Assembly: GCA_028066055.1 (NCBI GenBank)
Contig: JALCBY010000002.1
Location: 179,695 to 243,694 of the forward strand
Source: Hyphomicrobiaceae bacterium
GTDB lineage: Bacteria; Pseudomonadota; Alphaproteobacteria; Rhizobiales; Methyloligellaceae
Length of the DNA: 64,000 bases
Reading direction: 5' to 3'
Shown here one piece after another: positions 8,433 through 15,843 of this stretch. The position numbers were made by a program, and so were the translations under genes. Positions within the stretch are counted from its first letter, which is position 1; every line of letters begins with the position of its first letter. The notes below the pieces were generated by a model, which saw only the letters and a list, made by a program, of their open reading frames with translations, was not told where the DNA came from and did no database searches.

Positions 8433-8876
8433 TTAGGCCCGTTCGCGTGCGCGTTTCTCGGCCTCGCGCTTCAGCATCCGGTTCATGGCGACAAAGCCTG
8501 TCTCGAGGGCCTTTTGCTGACGCCGGTACATTGCCTGGCCGAGAGGTCCCTTGAAAGCCTCAAAATTTTCGAAGCGGCATCGGCCAACATCCTCCGGCAC
8601 AACACGAAAACCGTGCTCGGTATCAAACAGGCCCATGAATTTCCTGAGCCGCCACCGGAACTCGCGCCCGTCATCGACATCCACGATTTCAGGTTCAAAG
8701 GACGCCGGTTTGCCGCCCGGCGCCGCGATGGTCACGCGGATCGAATTTCCAGGCGCCAGACCGCCAGCCACTTTCATGACCGGGTTCCAATCTGCCCAGC
8801 CGTCCAGATCGCTGATCACCTCCCAGACGACTTCGGCAGGCGCACCAATTCCAATTTCCGTGTGCAAAGTCTTCAA
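8433..8876 (-). CDS. SRPBCC (START-like) domain protein
   Basis: This is a hydrophobic-cavity fold protein, seen from EIGIGAPAEVVWEVISDLDG at the N-terminus, a central FRWRLR and a C-terminal helix. The ligand is not predictable. A TTG start at 8876 is chosen: GGAG lies nine bases upstream and the domain begins at once. The frame stays open back to 9008, but that would add 44 non-domain residues and overlap the LprI-like gene by 28 bp. The product from the TTG is 147 residues, a normal length. Confidence 0.8.
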   Translation of the reverse strand: MKTLHTEIGIGAPAEVVWEVISDLDGWADWNPVMKVAGGLAPGNSIRVTIAAPGGKPASFEPEIVDVDDGREFRWRLRKFMGLFDTEHGFRVVPEDVGRCRFENFEAFKGPLGQAMYRRQQKALETGFVAMNRMLKREAEKRARERA

Positions 8877-8980
8877 AACGTCGCGCTCCGTTTGTGACTC
8901 ACGGCGCAGATGGTACTCCGCGCCGTCCGGCAGCACAGTAGCGCCAGCGCCTTTCCTCCACAACTTCAGCCCGTTCGAAG

Positions 8981-9505
8981 TCAGAGTTTTCCAAGTGCAT
9001 CGCGCCACGCGCGCAGTTGCAGAACCCGGGACGCCTTGAGCTTGATCGTGCAGGCCGGACCGGCAAAATCCGCCATATCCTTTGCAAAGAACGCGTAGGG
9101 AAGCCGGCAGTCATCGGACTGGTAGCGGACCCACAAGGACTGCGAATTCTGCAGAGCCTCGCGCTGCTCTGCCGTAAGCAATTTTTTCAGCAGACCGTAT
9201 TCCTTCTGGACAAGCTGGCTCCACAGCACGAACTCGCGCTCGTCGCACTCCATCTGGTCTTCGCGATAGGCGTTGTCGGACTTTGCCTTGCACGGCCCCG
9301 TCACCCGACCGATACAAGCGCGGCCATCTCGCCCCGATGCGCGTTCGCCGTCGACGCATGTTGAAATGATGGCATTTGTCGTATCGGGGTCGGCGCCGGC
9401 GGCGGGATTTTGCCAGGCAACGAACAGGACCACCATCACCAAGGAAACGGCACGGGAAAACCGGAGGCATCCGCAAATCGCGCGCTTCATATGTTTCAGT
9501 GTCAT
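8981..9505 (-). CDS. LprI-like (DUF1311) exported protein
   Basis: The protein (174 residues) has a signal peptide (hydrophobic core ending near AAGA) and a cysteine-rich DUF1311/LprI-type domain with cysteines in STC, AC, PC, EC, DDC and AC contexts, probably disulfide-linked in the periplasm. LprI of mycobacteria inhibits lysozyme; most relatives are uncharacterised. The ATG at 9505 with GGAG seven bases upstream is preferred to the GTG at 9574, because the extra 23 residues would precede the signal sequence. Confidence 0.75.
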   Translation of the reverse strand: MTLKHMKRAICGCLRFSRAVSLVMVVLFVAWQNPAAGADPDTTNAIISTCVDGERASGRDGRACIGRVTGPCKAKSDNAYREDQMECDEREFVLWSQLVQKEYGLLKKLLTAEQREALQNSQSLWVRYQSDDCRLPYAFFAKDMADFAGPACTIKLKASRVLQLRAWRDALGKL

Positions 9506-9616
9506 GGGTCGCTCCTGCGCCGGTCGTGGATCGGGCATCACTATACGGTCAGGCCACAGACCTTCCTCAATCACGACATGTTCAATCCTGCTTGAACGTG
9601 AATTGCGACGCGGGCG

Positions 9617-10363
9617 CTATCGATATTCCGGGTTGGGATGGTCGAACCTGCAACCCGCATCCCATTCCGAGCGTTGATTGCCGTGTGCGGGAATACCGCC
9701 TTCATCGCGCAGGATGCGTGCGAGATGCATCAGGTTCCATGTCATGAATGTCGTGTTGCGCTGAGTAAAGTCATTCTCCGGTCCGCCCGATCCGGGATCG
9801 AGATAAGACGGTCCCGGTCCCGCTTCCCCCAGCCAGCCGGCATCGGCTTGAGGGGGAATGACGCATCCAAGATGGGAGAGCGAGTACAGGATGTTCATGG
9901 AACAATGCTTCGCGCCGTCCTCATTGCCCGTGATCAGGCATCCGCCAACCTTGCCGTAGTAGGCGTATTGCCCCTTTTCGTTAAGGTCGCCGGACGATGC
10001 ATAAAGCCGCTCGATCACCTGCGTGCAGACAGACGACTTCTCTCCGAGCCATATGGGCGACCCGATGATCAGAATGTCGGCGGCCTTGACTTTCTCATAG
10101 ATCTCCGGCCAATCGTCCGTCGCCCATCCATGCTCCTTCATGTCCGGATAGACGCCGAATGCGAGGTCGTAGTCGACCGGCCGGATGTCCGTCGTTTCGA
10201 CGCCGTTTTTCTCGAGTATCGCCTTCGACACCTCGATCAGGCCGTTTGTGTGCGACAGCTCGGGCGATTTCTTGAGCGTGCAATTCAGAAAAAGGGCCTT
10301 GAGCCCGGAAAAATCCCATTTCGACTGGCTGCAGAGGGATTCCTGTTTTTCACTCAGTGTCAT
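9617..10363 (-). CDS. flavodoxin-like NAD(P)H-dependent oxidoreductase
   Basis: The protein has an FMN-reductase fold: an N-terminal strand ALFLNCTLKKSPELSHT for phosphate binding, IIGSPIWLGEKSS in the second FMN loop and KVGGCLITGNEDG in the third. It is 248 residues from the ATG at 10363, which has AAAGGA upstream; the open frame extends to 10390. The C-terminus (PPQADAGWLGEAGPG onward) is typical of the short flavodoxin family found in many actinobacteria and alphaproteobacteria. The physiological acceptor is unknown. Confidence 0.85.
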   Translation of the reverse strand: MTLSEKQESLCSQSKWDFSGLKALFLNCTLKKSPELSHTNGLIEVSKAILEKNGVETTDIRPVDYDLAFGVYPDMKEHGWATDDWPEIYEKVKAADILIIGSPIWLGEKSSVCTQVIERLYASSGDLNEKGQYAYYGKVGGCLITGNEDGAKHCSMNILYSLSHLGCVIPPQADAGWLGEAGPGPSYLDPGSGGPENDFTQRNTTFMTWNLMHLARILRDEGGIPAHGNQRSEWDAGCRFDHPNPEYR

Positions 10364-10452
10364 AGGCGACATCCTTTCGTCCGGATTCAAACCACGGAAG
10401 CATAATTCGACAATGTGTCGGCACTATTCGGAGCCGCGGGGCGTTCCGGCGT

Positions 10453-11835
10453 TCACACCAGCCAGATCGCGGCAAGCCCCAGAAACGCGAAAAAGCCGAC
10501 CACATCAGTAACGGTTGTAACAAAGGCTCCGGATGCGACAGCCGGATCGATATCCAGCGCATCGAGAGCCATGGGAATGAGGATGCCGAACAGGCCCGCC
10601 ACAATGAGATTGATGATCATGGCGGTGCCGATCACAAGACCCAGCGTGTCGCTGCCGAACCAGAAGAACGCGACGGCTCCCATGATCACGGCGAACAGCA
10701 ACCCGTTGAGCAGTCCGACCAGCGTCTCGCGCAGGATCACGCGCATCGCGTTGACACGACCCAGCTCCCGGGTGGCGAGAGCCCGCACGGCGACCGTCAT
10801 GGATTGCGTGCCGGCGTTGCCGCCCATGGACGCGACGATCGGCATCAGGATCGCGAGTGCAACCATCTGTTTGAGCGTCGCGCCGAACAGGCTGATCACC
10901 CATGACGCCAGAACGGCCGTCCCCAGATTGACCGTCAGCCAGACGAAACGGTTTCGCGTGGTGCGCAACACCGTGTCGGATATGGATTCGTCGCCCACGC
11001 CACCGAGCCGGTGGATATCCTCCTCCGCCTCCTCCGTGATGACTTCCATGATGTCGTCGGCGGTGATTACGCCGAGAAGCCGTCCGTCATCGTCCACGAC
11101 CGGGGCGGAAATCAAATCATACCGCTCGAATTCGAGCGCAACCTCCTCCTGATCCTCTTCCGCCGTGACCTGGTGCAGGTCTTCATCGGCAATGTCCTTG
11201 ATGGCCACAGGCCGCTTGGTTCTCAGAATCCTGTCCAACGGCACCCGGCCCACGAGATGGTGCGCCGGGTCCACCACCCAGATGAAGGAAAAGGTGTTGG
11301 GCAGGTCCTCGTCTTCGCGCATATAATCGATGGTCTGGCCCACCGACCAGAAGGGCGGAACGGAGATGTAATCCGTCTGCATGAGACGGCCCGCGGAATC
11401 TTCGGGGAAGTCGAGCGCGCGCTGGAGGACCACGCGTTCCGGGCGCGGCAGTTTCGCGAGGATTTCGCTCTGCTCGCTCTCGTCCAGGTCCTCAAGCAGA
11501 TAAACCGCGTCGTCCGATTCGAGCTCGCGCACCGCTTCGGCGACCTGTTCGTTCGGCATCGCCTCCAGAACCTGATCGCGGACGGGCTCTTCCAGTTCGC
11601 TCAGGGTCTCCGGACTGAAATCCTCACCCAGCGCATCAATCAGCTGCTCGCGCTGTTCCTGGCGGAGAAGCTCGATGAGATCCGCGAGATCGGCTTCGTG
11701 GATATTTCCGGCGAGTTTGCGAACCTCGTCGGCCTTGCCCGCATCCAGCGCATCCTCGACCGCATGAACGAACTCTGGAAGGAGCGCGCCTTCCTCGTCG
11801 CGAATTTCCATTTCCGCTGCAGCATTTTGCGTCAT
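10453..11835 (-). CDS. mgtE: magnesium transporter MgtE
   Basis: This is a 460-residue inner-membrane Mg2+ channel. An acidic, helical N domain (about 20-145) is followed by two CBS domains (about 150-270), which sense intracellular magnesium, and by five membrane segments from about residue 300. The pore signature MGGNAGTQS is intact. A long plug-helix region precedes the first membrane segment. The 167 bp upstream are too short for an M-box-type magnesium riboswitch and show none of its features, so gating is probably post-translational through the CBS domains. Confidence 0.96.
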   Translation of the reverse strand: MTQNAAAEMEIRDEEGALLPEFVHAVEDALDAGKADEVRKLAGNIHEADLADLIELLRQEQREQLIDALGEDFSPETLSELEEPVRDQVLEAMPNEQVAEAVRELESDDAVYLLEDLDESEQSEILAKLPRPERVVLQRALDFPEDSAGRLMQTDYISVPPFWSVGQTIDYMREDEDLPNTFSFIWVVDPAHHLVGRVPLDRILRTKRPVAIKDIADEDLHQVTAEEDQEEVALEFERYDLISAPVVDDDGRLLGVITADDIMEVITEEAEEDIHRLGGVGDESISDTVLRTTRNRFVWLTVNLGTAVLASWVISLFGATLKQMVALAILMPIVASMGGNAGTQSMTVAVRALATRELGRVNAMRVILRETLVGLLNGLLFAVIMGAVAFFWFGSDTLGLVIGTAMIINLIVAGLFGILIPMALDALDIDPAVASGAFVTTVTDVVGFFAFLGLAAIWLV

Positions 11836-12002
11836 TCAGATCCAGGATCCTGTTTCTAACGGTTAAGTGTTGCAGAAGCGAAACAGTTACAAAGGATTCG
11901 TCACGTACCCGCGGAACGTGGCCGTATTAACTCTTGTTTTCGTAATTTCTCCAGTCAAAATATTTCCTTCAGTTTGCGTATCCCGGCCACCAGGGGGGTG
12001 TA

Positions 12003-12866
12003 ATGCGTTATAGGGTGGCTAGCTTTTCCATGTGTGCGCTTGCGTTTCTGAGCGTACATCCTGCAACTGCTAGCGAATGTGTTTACGGCGGGAACGTTCT
12101 CGGCGTCTCACGCGTGCTTCATGTCGATACATCCGACGGCCCGCAGTTCGGCACGTTGCAGTATGAGCAAACCCTCGACCTTGAGCCGAACGAAGTCGTC
12201 CTGACATTCGACGACGGCCCTCACCCCTATACGACCCAACGGGTGCTTGAGGCCCTGGCAAAGGAATGTGTGAAAGCCACCTTCTTTCCCGTCGGTGCGC
12301 ACGCGGAGAGGCATCCAGAGATCCTTCAGTCCATCGCCGATGAAGGCCACACCATCGGCGCCCACACATGGTCGCACCGGAATATCAGGCGCCTTTCAAA
12401 GGCACACGCGGCAAAACAGATCGAAAGAGGATTTCGTGCGGTCAGCGCCGCCGTGGATATCCAGATTGCACCTTTCTTCCGATTTCCCGGCCTGAACGAC
12501 AGCAAGGCGATGAGCACTTACGCCGGGCGGCAGGGATACGCCGTGTTTTCCATCGACGTGAATTCTGATGACTGGCGCGGGATCGGCCCGCGGACGATCA
12601 TCCGCCGGACGATGGCAAGGCTTAAGCGCCAGAAAGGTGGAATCATCCTGTTCCACGACACCAAGTATGCTACGGCGGCAGCGCTTCCGGCTTTCCTCAA
12701 GCTGCTGAAACGGGATGGCTACAGGATCGTTCACATCGTGCCGAAGCAGACCTACGATTCGCTGCTGAGCGCGAAAGCAGGGCGACCCGAAGCAGCCACG
12801 CTCGCCGACCTTGCCGGTCCGGGCAAGCCCGAGAGCAACAACAAAGTCCGTACGGTTCAGCGCTAG
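12003..12866 (+). CDS. polysaccharide deacetylase (NodB-homology) family protein
   Basis: This is an exported carbohydrate esterase-4 enzyme. The signal peptide ends at about residue 24 (ATAS). Motif 1 is TFDDGP (68-73, with D70 as base and D71 as metal ligand), motif 2 is HTWSH (121-125, with metal ligands H121 and H125) and motif 3 is RFPG. Motif 4 appears as the SIDVNSDDW segment and motif 5 as ILFHDT. It would remove N-acetyl groups from chitin-like or peptidoglycan glycans. A strong AGGGGGG ribosome site sits directly before the ATG. A GGAAC at 11913-11917 with TGTT at 11935-11938 resembles a general-stress sigma promoter imperfectly. Confidence 0.9.
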   Translation: MRYRVASFSMCALAFLSVHPATASECVYGGNVLGVSRVLHVDTSDGPQFGTLQYEQTLDLEPNEVVLTFDDGPHPYTTQRVLEALAKECVKATFFPVGAHAERHPEILQSIADEGHTIGAHTWSHRNIRRLSKAHAAKQIERGFRAVSAAVDIQIAPFFRFPGLNDSKAMSTYAGRQGYAVFSIDVNSDDWRGIGPRTIIRRTMARLKRQKGGIILFHDTKYATAAALPAFLKLLKRDGYRIVHIVPKQTYDSLLSAKAGRPEAATLADLAGPGKPESNNKVRTVQR

Positions 12867-12920
12867 ACGGTCCCATCCGCGCAACATTTTCACGGCGGTT
12901 CAAACCAGAATTTTGGGAAA

Positions 12921-13006
12921 TGGTGCGGCCGAGAGGAATCGAACCTCCACGGGCAAAGCCCACAGCGCCCTCAACGCTGCGCGTCTACCAGTTCCGCCAC
13001 GGCCGC
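12921..13006 (-). tRNA. tRNA-Leu (anticodon GAG)
   Basis: The minus strand folds into a class II tRNA with acceptor stem GCGGCCG/CGGCCGC, anticodon stem CAGCG/CGCTG with the loop TTGAGGG (anticodon GAG), a long variable arm and the T-loop GGTTCGATTCC. The CCA end is encoded at 12923-12921. It reads CUC and CUU leucine codons. Confidence 0.97.
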
Positions 13007-13113
13007 ACTGGTTGAAGCTCGCCGTCGGCGAGCCGCCGTCCCATGTAGCAAACCACGCCTGAGCGAGCAAGCACCACTACACCCGCTTCCGATTCGCCGA
13101 ACGGGGAGATTCT

Positions 13114-13350
13114 TCAGGAGTTCTTGGCTGCGATCTTACTGGTGATGGTCACGGCGATCTTGTCGCCCTTCACGACAACGTCGCCGGTTGCAATTGGCGT
13201 GTTGTTGGCGAGAATCTGAACCTGCTCGTTGGCAAGGGTTTCAAGCTCGATAACGGCGCCCCGCCCCATTTTGAGCAGGTGATTCACCGGCATCGTCGAA
13301 TCGCCGAGCACGACGGTTAGTTCTATCGGTACGGTATTGATTGAATCCAT
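13114..13350 (-). CDS. FliN-like (SpoA-domain) flagellar switch protein, standalone
   Basis: This 78-residue protein consists almost only of a SpoA domain: VPIELTVVLGDSTMPVNHLL, then GRGAVIEL, ILANNTPIATGDVVV and IAVTIT, as in FliN. Full FliN carries an N-terminal extension and lies with fliM and other motor genes; none are present nearby. It sits between tRNA-Leu and lipB on the strand opposite lipB. It may be an orphan FliN paralogue expressed alone or a relic of a flagellar locus. Confidence 0.75.
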   Translation of the reverse strand: MDSINTVPIELTVVLGDSTMPVNHLLKMGRGAVIELETLANEQVQILANNTPIATGDVVVKGDKIAVTITSKIAAKNS

Positions 13351-13496
13351 TGCGCGTCACAAACTCTTCTTTGCCTGCCTGTCTGTGCACAGGTGAGCTG
13401 ACGCGAAGCACAAAACGGCTCGTCCTGATAACATCCACTTTTCACGATTGAGGTTACTGCTTGGTAAAGCCGCAAAAAATTTGTTCCGGGACTGCG

Positions 13497-14183
13497 ATGC
13501 CCGGGTCCGGCGCTTCGGCCGTGGAATGGCGGAGTGCCCGAACACCCGTCGGATATGCAGATGCGGTTTCCGACATGGAGCAGCGTGTCGCGGCCATACG
13601 GTCGAAAACAGCCGATGAATGCGTCTGGCTGCTGGAGCATCCGCCCCTCTACACCGCCGGAACGAGCGCGGCACCGTCCGATCTCCTGACCCCGGACCGT
13701 TTTCCGGTGATTGCGACGGGCCGCGGCGGCCAATACACCTATCACGGACCCGGACAGCGTGTTGCCTATGTCATGCTGGACCTTGCCGGAAGGGGTAAGG
13801 ACATACGCGCATATGTGTGCGAGCTGGAAGACTGGATTATCGCCTCGCTGGCGCGATTCGGCATAAGCGGCGAACGCCGCGAGGGACGCGTCGGCGTGTG
13901 GGTCTCGCGTCCGGACAAGGGACCGGACCGCGAAGACAAGATTGCCGCGGTCGGTGTGCGCGTGCGCCGCTGGGTCACGTTTCACGGAATCAGCCTCAAT
14001 GTGAACCCGGACCTTGAGCACTATTCAGGCATCGTCCCCTGCGGGATAAACGAGCACGGCGTCACCAGCCTGGCGGACCTGGGCGTTTGCGTCGATATGC
14101 GCGAGGTCGACGCAGTTCTGCGTACCGAATTCGAGGCCAGGTTTGGCTCCGTTCGATTGGACGACGCTATCTCGAACGCCTGA
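13497..14183 (+). CDS. lipB: octanoyl-[acyl-carrier-protein] transferase
   Basis: LipB moves octanoate from ACP to the lipoyl domains of 2-oxoacid dehydrogenases and GcvH, the first step of endogenous lipoate synthesis. The family motifs are present: [26 protein letters not shown], and the catalytic pair of lysine 148 (in EDKIAAVGV) and cysteine 182 (in IVPCGI), numbered from the ATG at 13497. That ATG is preferred to the TTG at 13461, which would add 12 residues outside the domain. The 3' end overlaps convergent acylphosphatase by 17 bp. Confidence 0.95.
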   Translation: MPGSGASAVEWRSARTPVGYADAVSDMEQRVAAIRSKTADECVWLLEHPPLYTAGTSAAPSDLLTPDRFPVIATGRGGQYTYHGPGQRVAYVMLDLAGRGKDIRAYVCELEDWIIASLARFGISGERREGRVGVWVSRPDKGPDREDKIAAVGVRVRRWVTFHGISLNVNPDLEHYSGIVPCGINEHGVTSLADLGVCVDMREVDAVLRTEFEARFGSVRLDDAISNA

Positions 14184-14478
14184 CTCGGAATCCCCGCTGC
14201 ACGTCATGTGTATGCGGTTGAGCCTTGATAGCGGCGACATCCGCCAGAGGCGGCCCTTCCTCGCACCGGCGCAGCATTTCCTGGATCTTGTAATCAGGAC
14301 CGGAGAATACCGCCTGCACCGTGCCGTCGCGCCGGTTCTGAACCCAACCGTCGAGATCCAGCTCCCGCGCATTTTCAACCGTCCAGCCACGGAACCACAC
14401 ACCCTGCACACGTCCCTCGATCAAAACTTTGATCGTCGAAATCTGATGATAGGGATTGCGCTCGCCGCGTGGGATCAT
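14167..14478 (-). CDS. acylphosphatase
   Basis: This is a small enzyme (103 residues) that hydrolyses carboxyl-phosphate bonds. The phosphate-binding arginine is R30 in VQGVWFRG and the catalytic asparagine is N48 in GWVQN; both are intact. A GPP-containing C-terminal strand completes the ferredoxin-like fold. It overlaps the end of lipB, and its position next to the DUF6356 gene 13 bp upstream suggests shared transcription on the minus strand. Confidence 0.93.
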   Translation of the reverse strand: MIPRGERNPYHQISTIKVLIEGRVQGVWFRGWTVENARELDLDGWVQNRRDGTVQAVFSGPDYKIQEMLRRCEEGPPLADVAAIKAQPHTHDVQRGFRVRRSR

Positions 14479-14491
14479 TCTGCCTCGGATT

Positions 14492-14725
14492 TTACGCCTT
14501 CACCGTGCGCGTCCGCACCCGTGTCCTGTTCGCCACCATCCGGTCATGCAGATCGGAAATGATGCCGCTGCCGGTGCGTTCACATATGAACGGAAAGACC
14601 GCATGCAGCAAGCAACAGATCCCACCGACAAACATCTGAGCCGAGAAAGAGGCTGCAGACGCCATATGCTCGAAATAAGATTCCCCGACCGAATTGGGAT
14701 GCTCTGTGAACTTCTTCATGGCCAT
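14492..14725 (-). CDS. DUF6356 family membrane protein
   Basis: The protein is 77 residues, beginning FTEHPNSVGESYFEHM, the hallmark of this alphaproteobacterial family, with a central hydrophobic stretch (about 26-50) and a GSGIISDLHDRM end. One or two membrane segments are likely. The function is unknown. It reads into acylphosphatase 13 bp downstream. Confidence 0.78.
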   Translation of the reverse strand: MAMKKFTEHPNSVGESYFEHMASAASFSAQMFVGGICCLLHAVFPFICERTGSGIISDLHDRMVANRTRVRTRTVKA

Positions 14726-14803
14726 CGCTCCTGAGTAACTGTTGTGTCAGGGAAGGTAACGCAGGACCTTTGGAAAGTGATTTTTATTTTTCTATTCTCT
14801 GAG

Positions 14804-14846
14804 CGATTTATAGCACAATATCGCGTATTTTTATCGAAATATAGCA
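14804..14846. repeat. two phased 12-bp repeats in an AT-rich spacer
   Basis: CGATTTATAGCA (14804-14815) and CGAAATATAGCA (14835-14846) match at 10 of 12 positions and start 31 bp apart, about three helical turns. They lie in a markedly AT-rich stretch (about 14770-14890) upstream of the DUF6356 gene and downstream of the gamma-glutamylcyclotransferase-like gene. An operator or a bent-DNA element is possible. Confidence 0.4.
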
Positions 14847-14891
14847 TGTTATTGCGCTTTCTATTGTTTTATTAGAATTAATGAATTCCTA

Positions 14892-15383
14892 CTAACGCAG
14901 GAATCGAACAGGACGCGCGGCACGCCTGACCGGCACCCTTTTCTCTCCGATTACCCCATTTGGCAACCAGGATTTCAACTCATCGATATAGGCCGGCGGC
15001 AACTCAAACGCCTCTGCACCGGGCAAAACCGCCGTCATCATGTAACGAACGCGCGCCCGGCCATCGTAGCTCCGCGTCCCCACATAGGTGATCGCCGAAG
15101 CGCGGCTCCCGCACGGCATTTCGATCCCCACGTGGCGCCGTAGATAGTTGCCCCACGCAACGCCTTCGAACTTGTCCAGTATATGGAAATGCGCCGGCGT
15201 ACATCGCCACAGAACGCCGTGAACGATGGCACCCCTGTTCGGCCTGATCGCAGCGGAACCGCGTGTATTGGCATGAAAACGCCAGTCATGGAGCACGGCG
15301 CGCCCCACGGCACGCGCACCGGGACACCGAAAGGCCATCTGCGCCGCACACATGTTCGAACCGTAGGCGAAGTAGAGGCGCAT
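14892..15383 (-). CDS. gamma-glutamylcyclotransferase-like (AIG2/GGCT) protein
   Basis: The protein (163 residues) has the nucleotide-like loop YFAYGSNM (4-11) and the catalytic glutamate E73 in DKFEGV, both diagnostic of the cyclotransferase fold. Family members release 5-oxoproline from gamma-glutamyl peptides such as glutathione breakdown products. It is the last gene of the pccA - VOC - GGCT run and overlaps the restored-frame end of the VOC gene closely (7 bp or 11 bp apart depending on frame). The substrate is not certain. Confidence 0.82.
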   Translation of the reverse strand: MRLYFAYGSNMCAAQMAFRCPGARAVGRAVLHDWRFHANTRGSAAIRPNRGAIVHGVLWRCTPAHFHILDKFEGVAWGNYLRRHVGIEMPCGSRASAITYVGTRSYDGRARVRYMMTAVLPGAEAFELPPAYIDELKSWLPNGVIGEKRVPVRRAARPVRFLR

Positions 15384-15389
15384 CGTGTC

Positions 15390-15839
15390 TCACTCAGCTT
15401 TCGAGAACATTGCCGTCGTAGGCCACGAGCTCGACCGTATTGCCTTCCGGATCACGCACAAAGACACCGCGCCAGCCGATCCACACCCGAACTCCTGGAT
15501 ACGGCAGTCGACGTCATGCTCCTCGTACCAGCGAATGGCTGCGTCCTGCTCCTCCCGCGCAACGGTCAACGCGAAATGATGCAATGACGTTTCCGATGCA
15601 TCACGATCGGCCCAGCCGGGCCTCGTCGCGACATCGGTCTCATCCTGAAACAGCGCCAGAACCGCAGTGTGTCCCGCATATCCGTCGGCGATACGGAAGA
15701 AAACGATTGCGTTGTTGTTCCGGCGGCTCAATATCTCGAGACCGATGATATCCCGATAAAATGCGACCATCGCATCCATATCGCGAACCCGTATCGCAAT
15801 CTCGCCAAGGGCCCGGACGGCAAATCCCCGTTCGCCCAT
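15390..15839 (-). CDS. VOC (glyoxalase-like) protein with a C-terminal frameshift
   Basis: Residues 1 to about 116 fit a vicinal-oxygen-chelate protein (IAIRVRDMDAMVAFYRDIIG, then TSLHHFALTV and a WYEEHDVD turn). Past the FG at about 15487, the reading frame makes an odd sequence ending KAE at 15390. The neighbouring frame instead gives VWIGWRGVFVRDPEGN and then TVELVAYDGNVLES, the expected family ending, stopping at 15394. One base appears missing near 15481-15491. That loses the final glutamate metal ligand. Either the gene is damaged or the base is a sequencing error. It lies 4 bp after pccA on the same strand. Confidence 0.8.
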   Translation of the reverse strand: MGERGFAVRALGEIAIRVRDMDAMVAFYRDIIGLEILSRRNNNAIVFFRIADGYAGHTAVLALFQDETDVATRPGWADRDASETSLHHFALTVAREEQDAAIRWYEEHDVDCRIQEFGCGSAGAVSLCVIRKAIRSSSWPTTAMFSKAE

Positions 15840-15843
15840 CGCC

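Noticed and set aside
8877..9008. N-terminal extension of the SRPBCC protein to 9008
   Set aside because: The added 44 residues do not fit the domain, overlap the upstream gene and lack a ribosome site; the TTG at 8876 has GGAG at the right distance.
11836..12002. Possible magnesium riboswitch before mgtE
   Set aside because: The gap is only 167 bp, is shared with a divergent gene and shows no M-box-like structure.
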